Assembly (NCBI GenBank): GCA_943736015.1 | Contig: OX031063.1 | Location: forward strand, 44,470,672 to 44,534,671 | DNA from: Tridacna crocea | Taxonomy: Eukaryota > Mollusca > Bivalvia > Cardiida > Cardiidae | Direction of reading: 5' to 3' | Length of the DNA: 64,000 nucleotides | Part shown: one piece after another, positions 1 to 12,437 of the stretch | How the letters are laid out: every line of letters starts with the position of its first letter | Numbering within the stretch: the first letter of the stretch is position 1 | The notes under the pieces: generated by a model | Told to the model about the DNA's origin: nothing | Seen by the model: only the letters and a program-made list of their open reading frames with translations | Databases searched by the model: none | Translations under genes and position numbers: made by a program

Positions 1-3000
1 AACTGAAACCACTTGCAGACAAGCAAACCAGTTGAACTATAACTCAAATGATGATTTGTCTTTGACAGGGTAGAAAACATAATAAGGGGTGAGAATACCG
101 GATATCAGCCTTTTCTCCTTTTATCACAACATTTTCAAAAGTCTTCTTTCTCGTGGTTTTTACAACTCGGGACTGTGTGGCAAAGACTTAAAAAACAATG
201 CAACATCAAGTTTTTAACTTTTTATACTCTGTGTTGGTTTCTCATGAGTAACAAGAAAATATGTACAAATGATAATATTACAAGATATACAATAAATCAT
301 TTTATCAAAAAAGAAAAATAGTCTCAGAGGAAGAGTTTCTAAATGTGTGAATGTTTCTAAAATTTTCAGCCACATAAATCGAAAGGTGAATGCAACACTA
401 TTCTAAGTGCCTGTACAATGTACAGGCACTTAGAATAGTGTTACACTCACCTATCGAAATGTGTACACATTGAATTTTGTTAATATTTACTAGATCATCA
501 GTAAAAGTGTATAATGTGATAAGCCTAATACATAATTTAAGTAACTAAGACAAGTAATAAAACTTTCATTAAGCCATAGAATGACTTAAATGACCATTAT
601 CATTCACTTAAACGTTTACTAGATGACCAAACTTTAGACCTGTCCTAACTGAAAACCTTTTTTTAGATTCACTGAGGCTCAAATGATAAACTTTGTCCTT
701 GTCTCTTTACCAAACCACAAATCTTTAAACTGGAAAGAATAAAAATTATTTGAAGTCAACAGATAAGATAATTGTGCCTTAAAAGGTAACAGTAACTCTC
801 ACCCTTGAAAGAGTAGAAAGCATGTTGGGTTCAGGAGAAAATGCTGGTTGCAGTGTCTTCAAAGGTATTGTTGCTTTAGGTCGTTCAAACACAGGACAGG
901 GTGGTTAAATGTTGACAAAATGAGAAACTTTTGTGAAAAAGGAGAAAACACTAGTTACCAGTGTTTTCTTTTGCTCCCATTTTTTTTTTTTTTTCCAAGC
1001 TAACAGGTACTTTTTTCCAGCTAAAAGTAAAGATTAATTCTAACAGTGTAACAAAAAGTTGAATACAAAAGACCTAACTTCTCACTCAACCTCTATTTGT
1101 ATTTCATAACCACATGCATACTTTGATTAACAATGTTACGGCAATCAATTATAATGAACGATATTATTAGCACCAATTGTTCACGAAGTTATCTAAAAAT
1201 ATTTTAGTATTATAATAAAACAATGTCTATACCGAAACTTTCTAAGAGCATAAAAAGAACAACTTTAAAACATGCATGCGCTAAAACGTGACTGCTGAGA
1301 TACTCTTTGATGTTGGAAACTCCTGAAAGTTGTTTTTACAACCCGATGAAACAAAATATCCAACGGTGCATTATGATTTTAATTGATGCTTGTCTAATAT
1401 AAACAATATTTACAACTTCAAATTTATGTATGAGAAAAAATAGCATCAACGCTTTTTTTTTCAAGATATCTCACTGATATCACAAAAAACAATATTTCAT
1501 ACATGTATGTTTATAAAAAAAAATACTGAAGTGATTATTTCTGAATAGTATCTTTATATACATGGTAATAAAATTACTTTAAGCATGATTAACTGGAAAA
1601 CTTTGAAAACATAATATGGAAAAAATCCTTTAGAGAAAAACCTACGATTCTATTTGTAAAACATCGAAATATTTTACAAGATTTTCAATTGTAAAATATT
1701 GAAATATTTCACAAGTAAAAATAAGTTGATTTTGAAAGCTTAAATAACACTACAGCTCCTATAAAAAATGCTTATCAATAAATTGATTATAAATCATTGA
1801 AATAAAATAACATCAAACTTCTGTGGAAATTGTCCCTGTAAAATTTGTGAGCTTCATTAACCAGTAGAACTTTCCTGTTTTGTAGAAAGTCTGTAATTCT
1901 TTTTTTTTTTTCTTTTCATTTTTTTGGTACTCACATGTTAAAATACTGGGGTACGTTTGTGAAACATATCTGACTGCCAGAAAACCTATCATCACATACA
2001 GGTTAGTCCTTGAGCTGATACTAAGTAATATTTTCTTTTAAAAAATATAAAAATTTAAAAAAGAATTTCAAGTCATTAACATTACTTTTTTTTAACTTTA
2101 TCATGCCATTGTTTGACAGGTTTGATAGTTGGGGGAAGTGCATAAAAGGCATAGAATTAAGAAAATATTTTTGATTAATATTATACTAACCAAGGTTTCT
2201 ATGGAATTTATCAGTTTCAAATCATTTTAAAGTACAAAACTTTGAAAATATTTTTTGGAAAAATGTAATAAAAGAATGTTATTCATTGGATTACTTACTG
2301 GGAGTTTTTGAAAGAAATAACAATTTTATCAAGAAGACAGACCCACAGGCTATGTTGAAGGAACTATGATGCTGTAAAAGCAATGGAAGAACCTTATACA
2401 GAAATCATACCAAAATAAAACCCCTCAGAGTACCAATGTAAATATGATATTCTTGACCAAAATGCCTTACTTTATTAAATTATCTGGGAAATTTGATTTG
2501 TACAGCATGTCTGATACATTTACTTGGCATTGTCAAGGTTTAAATTAATCTACTCAGATGATAAACTTATCAATGATGACTTTTTCACAGACAACAAAAT
2601 TTCTTACTTTTTTAATCCTTTACCATACAATCCAGAAGTTGCATAATACTCAGGGCTTTTGTAAATATCAAGGGAAAAGGAGAAAATGCTAGCTTTGTCA
2701 TCTGTAAATTACGTCAATATGGAGAAGAAAAGATTTGCTATATGGTATTCAAGGGCTTGAATTAAAATATTTGTAGACCTGTAATAATCTCATTGTGTCT
2801 GACATAATAGGGTTAGTCTTCACCCTTTAATCTAATGGCAAAATTTTAAACTTTTCGAAATTAAAAGTATTGCAAATTACATTTAAAACATGGCTTTAAT
2901 AATTGGACATTTCTATGAAAGGAAAGTAAAGATTGTTAGAAAAAGAGAAAATGCAAGTCACCAGCATTTCCTCTTTTTTCCAGCAATCTTTTTAAAAGCA

Positions 3001-3412
3001 CCCTTCCCTAAGATTATCAAAACTCAGGATTGTGCGGTAAAGTTTTGACTCTACGAAACAACAAACAACAAAATACTAGATTTGTCCAAATTGAAAACAT
3101 TTTGCAAATAATAAATAAAATTTGAATCGATACTTGAAATTTATATTAGGATATACTTAGGAGAACTTACTTGTTAGCAGCGTTTTCTACACTTCCCAAT
3201 AGTGTTTTAAAATCTTGTCTTATCAGTTGTTAAAAGTCTGGTTTGTTTAGTAAAGGGTTAAAAAGACTAAAAAGCAGTGAAGGAAAAGGAGAAATGCTGG
3301 CTAACAACATTTTCTCCTTTACCCACGATTGTTTTATAAAGCTTCCTTCTTTATAAAAACATGGGAATTATCTTTTTACGAATTACATGCAGGACATGAC
3401 TGACAAGCAGTT
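1..3412. other. 3' flank of the duplicated exon (copy B), repeat-rich, no gene seen
   Basis: AT-rich sequence collinear with copy A 17199-21782. It holds decayed family-1 MITE pieces (1-190, about 785-900, 900-1010, 2620-2710, 2925-3060, 3270-3350), the foldback at 380-456 and homopolymer runs. No coding region was supported. Confidence 0.65.
380..456. mobile_element. 77-bp near-perfect foldback element with AAAT target duplication
   Basis: The arms read CGAAAGGTGAATGCAACACT.. and its inverse ..AGTGTTACACTCACCTATCG around GTACAATGTAC. AAAT flanks both ends. Copy A at about 17590-17605 (CATATAAATGTGTAAATATG) is the empty site, so it inserted after the duplication. A relative sits at 48388-48465. 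Confidence 0.82.
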
Positions 3413-4176
3413 TTACACTTCAGTATGAATTCTCTGTAAAGGCAATGGCGTGTTTTCATCCCCTTCCTCTTCACTCTCACTCAAGTTCTCACTGTCTTCG
3501 ATCTCACATAACCCTGATATATCTGACATGTTATCTACCATAGATGCCCTATTATACTCCCCGTTAAAATCACCATCTGTGGTAAAAGCAGCTGAGAGTC
3601 TGTTATTATCTATATTTAAGTCACTATCTGCTGTAATCATTGATAATCTGTTGATTTCATTGGCTCGATTCTGAGGAAATCCATAATGAATCACACTATC
3701 ATTATCATCTTCTGAACTACTAGCACTACTGTTTAAGTCAAAATTGTTGAAACCGGCTGGTGGGTCGGGAAATTCTGAAGGCTGCAGATCTACACCATTC
3801 CGCTCACTTGTAAAGCTTGAATTTGAAGGCAGATAATAGTCAGGATGTACATGCACATTTACGTTACGACTTGGCATGTCATAATCTTCCAACAGTTTAT
3901 TCTGTTCAGCAAGAATTTCTTCATAGTTAGGTAAATCTTCCTTGTCATCCACGTCTGTTTCTGTGAATTCAGAGTCATCATCGACATATTCCGAGTCAAA
4001 ATATTCCCCATGAATGTTTGAGGCATGTGTATTGTCTATGTTGTTGATATGTGTATTTGATTCATTACTGTGTGGACTGGAGGAGGCTGGGGAATCAGGA
4101 CATTCACCACTGGGTATCTCACTGATGTTTGGTAATGACTTCTCTACCGCCCAGTCTGAAGCATCCCAATGATACC
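3413..4176 (-). pseudogene. Duplicated FAT-like last exon (copy B), acceptor shifted by one base
   Basis: A second copy of the terminal exon, about 97% identical to 21783-22546 (about 20 differences in 764 bases, by eye). The frame is open through to IHTEV and TAA. About seven residues differ; the other changes are silent. The acceptor differs: copy A has TACAG|GGTATC, copy B TACAAGGTATC, so the last AG falls one base later. Spliced from the 31569 donor, the frame would read about ten new residues (IIGMLQTGR after the join) and stop at TAG 4144-4146, removing the conserved tail and PDZ ligand. It may be a dying duplicate, an alternative last exon giving a short tail, or an exon fed by another upstream exon. 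Without transcripts I treat it as probably not coding the normal tail. Confidence 0.7.
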
Positions 4177-6778
4177 TTGTAAGAATAATGAAATTGAAAG
4201 GTTTTTCTATTGCTAGATATTGTTGTAAATTATAATAGCATGATAGTCTAAAAATTTAAACATGTACTTGAAAATGTCAGCATTATATCTGTCACAGTTA
4301 ATGTCTAATTCAGTAAGTTATTGATTTTTTTTTTATTTTCTTGACTATTTACCGAACAACAACAAAAAGTCTAACCCCTTTTGAAAGAAATATGTCAATA
4401 AGTTTGACTACAATAATGGAAACTGTCTTTACAATTTCAGAAAACAATGTGGGGGAAAAATGAAAGACTAGATGGCACATTATGTTGAGTCCGATCTTGA
4501 TCTACAATGTTTGATGAGGTGACCGAAGTAGTTTAAAGAGTTTATAGTACACATTTTTCAAGACACATAAATGATGACAAAATAGATTACATCCACAAAG
4601 TCAAAATACACATATAACTAATCTGGTGTAGTAAGACTTTTCTAGATCAGTTCTAATAATCTAATATTGCAACATGGAAAGGGTTATGTTTTCAAGACAG
4701 GAAAATTTATTCATAGTTTGATTCATTGGAGCAGTAAAATAAAAGAAATAGAATATTAAACTTAAGTCTGGACAAAATGTTCACCTCGCCTAAAACGTTT
4801 ATCAGTTGAAGTGGTCAAAGATAGGAAAACAAGAGCACTGCATATGGGTGCTTGATTTTCAGCGAAAATTCAAAGTTAAAAAAGGGCCATTACTATGTGA
4901 AAAATACATGTACTTTTGATAGTGATAACTTGTACAAATTTAAAGTAAATATATCACAAATGTTGAAGTTTTTGAAATACCCTAAACACCCCCCTTACAC
5001 CAAATACATAAACTCTATCATACAAGCTATTTTCATACCTTTCAACAAAATGACTTTTGAAAATGTGGCTACTTAAGAAATCCCTCATAACCAGCAATAT
5101 CTCAATACAATTGCTAAAATGCCTACAATCCCTGGTTGTATATCATTATTCTAACACTTTATTTCGCCAGGTTGTCTGCTTTAGATTGGTTTCAAGATGT
5201 AAATCATACATAGCATTGCAAAATTATTATCTCAATAGTATGTTATAATAAAAGCATAAATCAAGCAAAGATGACCCTATAAACAATTAGATCTAAAAGT
5301 AGGCAAGTACCGGTATTTTATAAATAAATCATAGTTTTCCATATACTGTATATTTTAGCAAGCGTATTATGAACCTTTACAACCCTCTAACAAACCTAAG
5401 AGCATAATCTATTCATGCTCACTCAGCAGAACTGCAGCAAGGCAATAATACAAGTAGTTTTTTAAAAGTTTTTAAAAATAGATAGCCTTAAAAGACATAT
5501 GGGGACTGATTGATAAGTTGTGGGTCTTGTATTAAAGTTAGACAGGAATATCCCATCTCAATTCCCTGAATATTAGAGGCTGTGTACCAAAAAACGGTGT
5601 CATTTTTTTGAGGTAGGAATCTAAAGCAAGTGTGAATTTTGCAACAAAGGACAAAATTTGCCAAGAGAGCAGGGATTCAGTATTTACATAATTCTATATT
5701 ATCTACAGATATCTCAACTAGCACACTACGGAATGATGTCCCTTCATAATATGCTAAGTGAAAAGATGGGTGGAAGAATGTAAGTGTGGCAGGCAGAGCC
5801 TTGAAGGTGATGCCCATCCTGGAAGGACAATGGAAGCACCCTGCTTCATCCCTACTGAAGAATCTGATGGAAAGGGGATGGCCTTGCTTTTCTGGGAAAC
5901 TGATGATATTCTAATGGTAGAACACCTGCAAACAATCAATGACACATATTGTGCATCGCATAATCAGACTTTCATTTATTTTGAAATTTGAAAAAGTAAT
6001 TTCTGGTACCCCGATTCACTCGGATGATGGCATCTCAATGGTCAGGAAAAGAACTCTCAAAGTGGTATTGAGGCCCTAAAACATTGCTAGCAAAAGTGTA
6101 TGGATTATACTGATGGGGGTTACATTTGAAAAATAGTGCAATATGTCCACCAAAAGCCAAACCCACAACTTATCCATCTCAATGAGCATCAAACAGAAAA
6201 ATCTGCTTTTCATGGTATATCGTGGAAGTCAAATGGCTCGTTGTAAACCTACTAAAAAGTAAGGATTTTCTACAGATAAGTATTACAATTATGACCATAG
6301 AAAAATGTTATACATACACTGTAATTTATAACCAAAAGAATCTAATAAAGCAGACACAAAACACCTATCAGCAAAGTATCTAACCCACATAAAGAAGGAA
6401 TTCTATACTTCTCATTCTACCTGCTTCCACTTGGATGGATGAAGTTCCACATTTTCGACACAATGCTTTTTTTTAGGTTTCATTTCCGTTGTCAAGATTT
6501 TAAAAGAGACAACTAGATGCCGCAAAACCTGTACTGATATTAGGTCTTGGAAAAAAAAAGGTCTTTTTAGAAAAAAGATTGCTCATTGTTTGATAACAGA
6601 AAATTCATTACTCACACTATTACAAAACATTTGCTTTTCCACACAAAATAACACACACATACAATATTGTACTGAGTAATTGTTCCTTCTGCCACAATGT
6701 TCAAAGACATTTTCTTTTTGATGACAAATATAAATGTATAGAAAAACAATACAAACTAAGGAGCAGATATAATTTAAA
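4177..6778. other. Copy-B intron-equivalent sequence, no gene seen
   Basis: Collinear with copy A about 22547-25310, including a shared stretch around 5754-5991 whose open frames are not conserved in copy A. Nothing beyond AT-rich intron-like DNA is visible. Confidence 0.6.
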
Positions 6779-8211
6779 ACAAGAGGGCCATTGGCCTTGG
6801 AACGCTCACCTTGGACTATTGCTTATAAGTGAAATTCAATTCTTTGAGCAACTTTGGTAAAGCTTCACCCAAGGAACATCCCTGCCAAGTTTCATCAAGA
6901 TTGGCCCAGTGGGTTAGGAGAAGATGTTTAAAGAAATTGTTGACGGGCGACAGACGCCGGACATAGGGCAATCAAATCAAATGTTCGAACCTGTGACCCC
7001 CGTGGCAGGGCCATTTTTGACCCCAGGGGCATGATTTAAACAAACTTGGTAGAGGTCCACTAGGAGATGCCACATACCAAATATCAAAGCTCTACGCCAT
7101 CTAGTTTCAGAGGAGAATTTTAAAGATTTCGTTCTTTGTTCCTATGCTCAAACTAGTGAACCCAGGAGTGGGGCCAGTTTTGACCCCAGGGACATCATTT
7201 GAATACACGTGATAGAGGTCCACTAGGAGATGCTACATTTACATACAAAACATCAAAGCTCTACGCCCTTTAGTTTCAGAGGAAAAGAATTTTGAAGTTT
7301 TCCTTCTTTGTTCCTATGCTCAAATTTGTGACCCCCGGGGTGGGGCGAGTTTTGACCCCAGGGACATAATTTGAACAGACTTGGTTGAGGTTCACCAGGA
7401 GATGCCACATACCAAATATCAAAGCTCTACACCTTCAAATTTCAGAGGAAAAGGTTTTTAAAGTTTTCCTTCTTAGTTCCTATGCTCAAACTTGTGACCC
7501 CCGGGGTGGGGCCAGTTTTGACCACGGGGGCATAATTTGAACAAACTCGGTAGAAGTTCACTAGGAGATGCCATATACTAAATATCAAAGCTCTACGCCT
7601 TCAAATTTCAGAGGAGAATATTTTTAAAGTTTTCCTTCTTTGTTGCTATGCTCAAACTTGTGACCCCTGGAGTGTGGCCAGTTTTGACCCGGGGATATAA
7701 TTTGAACAAACTTGGTAGAGGTCCACTAGGAGATGCTGCATACCAAATATCAAAGTTCTACGCCTTCAAATTTCAGAGAAGAAGATTCTTAAAGTTAAAC
7801 TTTTCCTTCTTTGTTCCTATGCTCAAACTCGTTGTCTCCCGGGGCGGGGCCAGTTTTGAACCTAGGGGTATAATTTGAACAAACTTGGTAGAGGTCCATT
7901 AGGAGATGCTACATACCAGATATCAACGCTCTACGCCTTCTAGTTTCAGAGAAGAAGATTTTCAAAGATTTCGTGTTTTTTTTTTTTTTTTTTTTTTTAT
8001 TGCCATGGCAACCAGAGTTATGACTGGAATTAAATCTTTGAATAATTTTGGTAGAACTTCACCGAAGGAACATTCCTGCCAAGTTTCATGAAGATTAGCC
8101 CAGTGGTTTAGGAGGAGAAGATGTTTAAAGAAATTGTTGACGGACGACGGACGACGGACATAGGGCGATCACAATAGCTCACCTTTAGCACTTTGTGCTA
8201 AGGTGAGCTAA
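6779..8211 (+). mobile_element. ACAAG...GAGCTAA element with about 167-bp tandem core (copy-B insertion)
   Basis: It starts ACAAGAGGGCCATTGGCC and ends with a hairpin (TTAGCACTTTGTGCTAA) then GGTGAGCTAA. The core repeats a unit of about 163-172 bases roughly six times, marked by GTCCACTAGGAGATGC near 7053, 7216, 7388, 7556, 7720 and 7890. A GACGGACGACGGAC block precedes the end. Copy A at 25311-25321 is the empty site (TTTAAAG|TGATTG), so the insertion followed duplication and left no target duplication. A 3' hairpin just before CTAA and no TSD suggest a non-autonomous Helitron/Helentron or bivalve 'pearl'-type element. No protein is encoded. Confidence 0.8.
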
Positions 8212-8348
8212 TGATTGATTTTTTAGCTGTATAAATACATATACTTTGTGTTGCATCCACACCTACAGTTCATCTATAATTGCACTAAAAAAGGGACATT
8301 TCTGGAAAAGACAGTATTGAAAATGGGCTTATTAGAACTGAAAAAATA

Positions 8349-9738
8349 ACAAGTGGACCATTGGCCCTGGAACGCTCAACTCAGACTATAGCTTATGAGT
8401 GTCAATTCTTTGAGCAACTTTGGTAAAGCTTCACCCAAGGAACATCCCTGCCAAGTCTCATCAAGATTGGCCCAGTAGGTTAGGAGAAGATGTTTAAAGA
8501 AATTGTTGATGGGCGACAGACGCCGGACATAGGGCAATAAAATATCAACGCTCTACTTCTTCCAGTTTCAAAGAAGAATTCTAAATTTTTCTTCTTTGTC
8601 CTATGTTCGAACTTGTGGTCCCTGGGGCTGGGTCAGTTTTAACCAAAGCAGCATCCTTGGAACAAACTTGGTAGAGGTCCACTCAAAGATGCTACGTACC
8701 AAATATCAAAGCTCTACACCTTCCCGTTTAAGAGAAAAAGAAATTTAAAATTTTCCTTCTTTGTTCCTATGTTCCAACCTGTGACTTCCGGGGCATGGCC
8801 AGTTTTGACGCCAGGGACATCATACCAAATATCAAAGCTCTGCGCCTTCAAGTTTCAGAAAAGATTTCTAAAGTTTTCCTTCTTTGTTGCAATGTTCGAA
8901 CCTGTGACCCCCCGGGGCAGGGCCAGTTTGACCCCAAGGGCATAATATGAACAAACTTGGTAGAGATCCACTAGGAATTGCTACATGCCAAATATCATAG
9001 CTCTATCCCTTCTAGTTTTAGAGAAGAAGAATGTAAAGATTTACTTTCTTTGTTCCTATGTTCGAACTTGTGACACCCGTGGCGGGGCCAGTTTTGACCC
9101 CAGGGGCATGATTTAAAGAAACTTGGTAGAGGTCTACTAGGAGATCCCACAGACCAAATATCAAAGCTCTACGCCTTCGAATTTCAGAGGAGAAGTTTTT
9201 TAAAGTTTTTCTTCTTTGTTCCTATGCTCAAACTTGTGACCCCCGGGGTGGGGCCAGTTTTGACCGCGGGGACATAATTTGAACAAACTTGGTAGAGGTC
9301 CACTAGGAGATGCCATATACCAAATATCAAAGCTCTACGCCTTCAAGTTTGAGAGGAGAAGATTTTTAAAGTTTTCCTTCTTTGTTCCTATGCTCAAATT
9401 TGTGACTTCCGGGGTGGGGCCAGTTTGGAACCCAGGGACATAATTTGAACAAACTTGGTAGAGGTCCACTAGAAGATGGCACATACCAACTATCAAAGCT
9501 CTACGCCTTCAAGTTTCAGAGGAGAAGATTTTTGAAGTTTTCCTTCTTTGTTCCTATGCTCAAATTTGTGACCCCCGGGGTGGGGCCAGTTTGGAACCCA
9601 GGGACATAATTTGAACAAACTTGGTAGAGGTCCACTAGGAGATGCCATATACCAAATATCAAAGCTCTACGCCTTCAAGTTTCAGTGGAGAAGATTTTTA
9701 AAGTTTTCCTTCTTTGTTCCTATGCTCAAACTTATGAC
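8349..9738 (+). mobile_element. Truncated ACAAG element with about 167-bp tandem core
   Basis: Same family as 6779-8211: it starts ACAAGTGGACCATTGGCC and has six or so units with TTGGTAGAGGTCCACTAG markers (8674, 8966, 9130, 9296, 9464, 9632). It lacks the GACGGACG block and 3' hairpin and stops inside a unit at about 9738. At its right edge copy B rejoins copy A at 28345, while its left edge matches copy A near 25460, so about 2.9 kb of copy A is absent here. Confidence 0.75.
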
Positions 9739-10143
9739 ACCATATGTACACAACGACTATTTCCCAAAGTGGTAAAATTCTGATTGTCTAAGACTACAGC
9801 TAAAAATGGATCTTCCAGTCAGAATCTATAAATGAATATTCAATTAACGACGTTTGGTATAAATGTTTACGCGCATCCTTACTGCACATGTGCATTTCTC
9901 ACAGAAAGTAAAACTATCAGCGCTATTAAGTATTTTTCGCACATATGGCAATAGTAACAGCGGACCGAACATTCTACGGATAGTACTAGCACGGTTGCAC
10001 TAGCCATGGTATTCTATGGTCGAAATAAAAAGGGGACGTTTTCATCAAAACGAATGCTTATTTGTCGTGGAAAATAGATTTTTTTTTTACACAAAATCAG
10101 CCATCCAACGCTGAAAATGATACAGCTTCTGGCGTTTTCCTGA

Positions 10144-10213
10144 CACTGGCAGGCCAGTTGTTATGCTATCCTTTCAGGATGAAGGTGATAGCATCAAAAC
10201 TGGCCTGCCAGTG
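10144..10213. repeat. Hairpin with 27-base arms in a copy-B-only insertion
   Basis: CACTGGCAGGCCAGTTGTTA.. pairs with ..AAAACTGGCCTGCCAGTG (two or three mismatches) across a 16-base loop. It lies within about 1.37 kb (about 9850-11220) present in copy B but absent from copy A near 28450. Confidence 0.6.
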
Positions 10214-11239
10214 TAAGGATGATATGACTAGTAAAGAACTAGCTGGAAAAAAAGTCCAGTTATACAGCAAACAATGAAACAGGCAGAAAATTGAAGCTGT
10301 TGAAGTATATATATTTCTGGAAGTATGGCTATTTCCTGTTTGAAAAATACTGTGGGAAAAGAGAAATTTCTTCTACTGAATAATTTGTCCTTTTTCCATC
10401 ATGTCTGCCGAGCTTTTTTTTTTCCATTTTTTCCAGAGTCTTTTTTTTTTTTTGTATTTCTATGAGCTGTAATCATGTATGCAAATTAAAAAAAAAAAAA
10501 ACATGTAGATAATGAAGGGTTTGATATGAATTTGAGGTATATAGGCTATGTTCATTTTTTGAAGGAGTATAGGATCCAAATTTAATGTGGGAAAAGGAGA
10601 AACCGCTTTTAATGAGCATGAACAATTTCTTCTTTCCCACTATGTCTGCTGAGCTTCTATTATATAGTTTTCCTTGGAAAAAATTAACGTCCAACGTGGC
10701 CTTCATCCCTATTTCCTGGGGAAAGAAGCACGGGTAGTTGCCATTTTTATTTTTTGTTATTGTCAAGATTTATAAGTACTATGATTGTGGAAATTTAAAA
10801 AAAAAATCTGTCCATTAGAAAGTATGATTTTATTGAAAATTAACCCTTAACCCGGTCAAATTATCTCCCTTTTTAACTCATTGGTCTATATATAAAATGC
10901 ATATTGGTACATTTACCATGCTCAGAACCAGGCTTTCATATGATTTTGTGCAAAACTGAATTATTTTTCTTTAAAGTGATGTATACTTGTATATTCGTCT
11001 GGCAATTTTCCTGTTTAATTGACTATTAAAGGAAAGTGTTTTAAATCTAGTATATGCTGAATTTTGGAACTGTATATACCTTTTTCAAAAGCGAATTTCT
11101 CAGAAACGAGCACGGGGACCCCCTTTTTCTATCATTATAATCTACAAGAAACATAATGAGCTTTGTATGTGCAAAGTTTAAAAAAAATCTGTCCGTTGGA
11201 AGAATTTGTCATAAACGTCTTTAATGCAAACTCATGTAC

Positions 11240-11436
11240 ATAACTTATTACTAAATTATTTGCAGACGACAAGATGAAAGTGACTAAAATTTTGAAATTT
11301 GTTTTGTGAAGAGTAGAAAACATTGTGGGAGAAGGAGAAAATGCTGGTTACAAGTATTTCCTCCTTTCCCACAATGTTTTCTAAAGGCTTCTATTGCAGG
11401 GTCGTCAAAAGTAGGAATTGTGTGGTAATGGGTTAA
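11240..11436 (+). mobile_element. TTAA MITE family 1, shortened left arm (copy B)
   Basis: Left end decayed (ATAACTTATTACTAAATTAT), right end GTGTGGTAATGGGTTAA intact. It corresponds to 28510-28738 in copy A, which keeps the arm deleted here. Confidence 0.72.
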
Positions 11437-12208
11437 CTCATCACACATTTCCAAGTTTTGACGACCTTAACAAAGAAAACCTTGAAGAACATTTTTGAAA
11501 AGGAAGAAAATGTCAGTAATCAGCAGTTTCTCCTATTCCCAAAAGGTTTTCTATCGTAAATGTTGTCACTTGAGCTACCTTGATTTGTCATCTGTAAATG
11601 TTTTTAATTTGGTGGTATAAAATTGTGCTATCTGGCAAAGAGTTAAACAAAATTTATAAACTTCTTCAAGCCTCATCTTTAAGAATTTTTTACATTTTAA
11701 GGATAAAAAATTCCATCAAAATACGACTTGCTTCAACAAAATGGAAATTGTGTTACCCTTTTCTTAACCTCAGAATTAGACTAAGAATCCGTCTTAAAAT
11801 GGTTGCTAAATACAAGGCATTGGTTGTGTATAATGCTGTAGACTGAACATTACACTGCAATAAATTTCCAACTCCCTATTCATATAGAATCTAACCATAC
11901 CTAGACAAACAGCCATGCCAGTGTTTTTGCCCCTTTCAAGTCATCAAAACAGTGTTCACACTCAAGCAAGCCAAAAATGTACATATAACTGACAGAGAAA
12001 TGTTCATAATAATCTAAGGTCAGATTCAGGTCACCATGTTCTTGAAAATGACTTTGTTATTATTTTTGGGGAGAAATAAAATGTCCTTGTAGATCTCAGT
12101 CACAAACCATGATACTTAAAGATGAGAAAAAAAAGTATTCTAAATGATTCACACTGCTACTTTAGTTGGCGATATAGTTGTATCACAGTCACACTGGGCA
12201 TTTCAAAA

Positions 12209-12437
12209 TTAACTCATTACCAAACAACATTATTTCAGGCTTGTCCAAATCGAAAGCATTTGCAGACGACAAAATAAAAGTGACCGAAAATTTGAAATTT
12301 GTTTTGTGAAGAGTAGAAAACATTGTGGTGAAAGGAGAAAATGCTGGTTGAAAGCATTTTCTCCTTTTTCTGCACTGTTTTCTAAAGGCCTCTTTCTGAG
12401 GGTCGTCAAAAGTAGGGATTGTTTGGTACTGGGTTAA
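12209..12437 (+). mobile_element. TTAA MITE family 1 (copy B region)
   Basis: TTAACTCATTACC to GGTACTGGGTTAA with the full central palindrome. Its counterpart in copy A (29528) is present but truncated, so it was in place before the duplication. Confidence 0.82.

Noticed and set aside
3450..3674. Plus-strand open frame opposite the duplicated last exon (also at 21820)
   Set aside because: It is the antisense shadow of the acidic, serine-rich FAT tail and has only low-complexity Ser/Leu content.
5754..5991. Overlapping 63- and 77-codon open frames on both strands
   Set aside because: The matching copy-A region (about 24255-24490) does not keep either frame, and there are no splice or domain signals.
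10473..10766. 97-codon minus-strand open frame
   Set aside because: It is rich in Phe/Lys from homopolymer runs, lies in a copy-B-only insertion, and has no recognisable domain.
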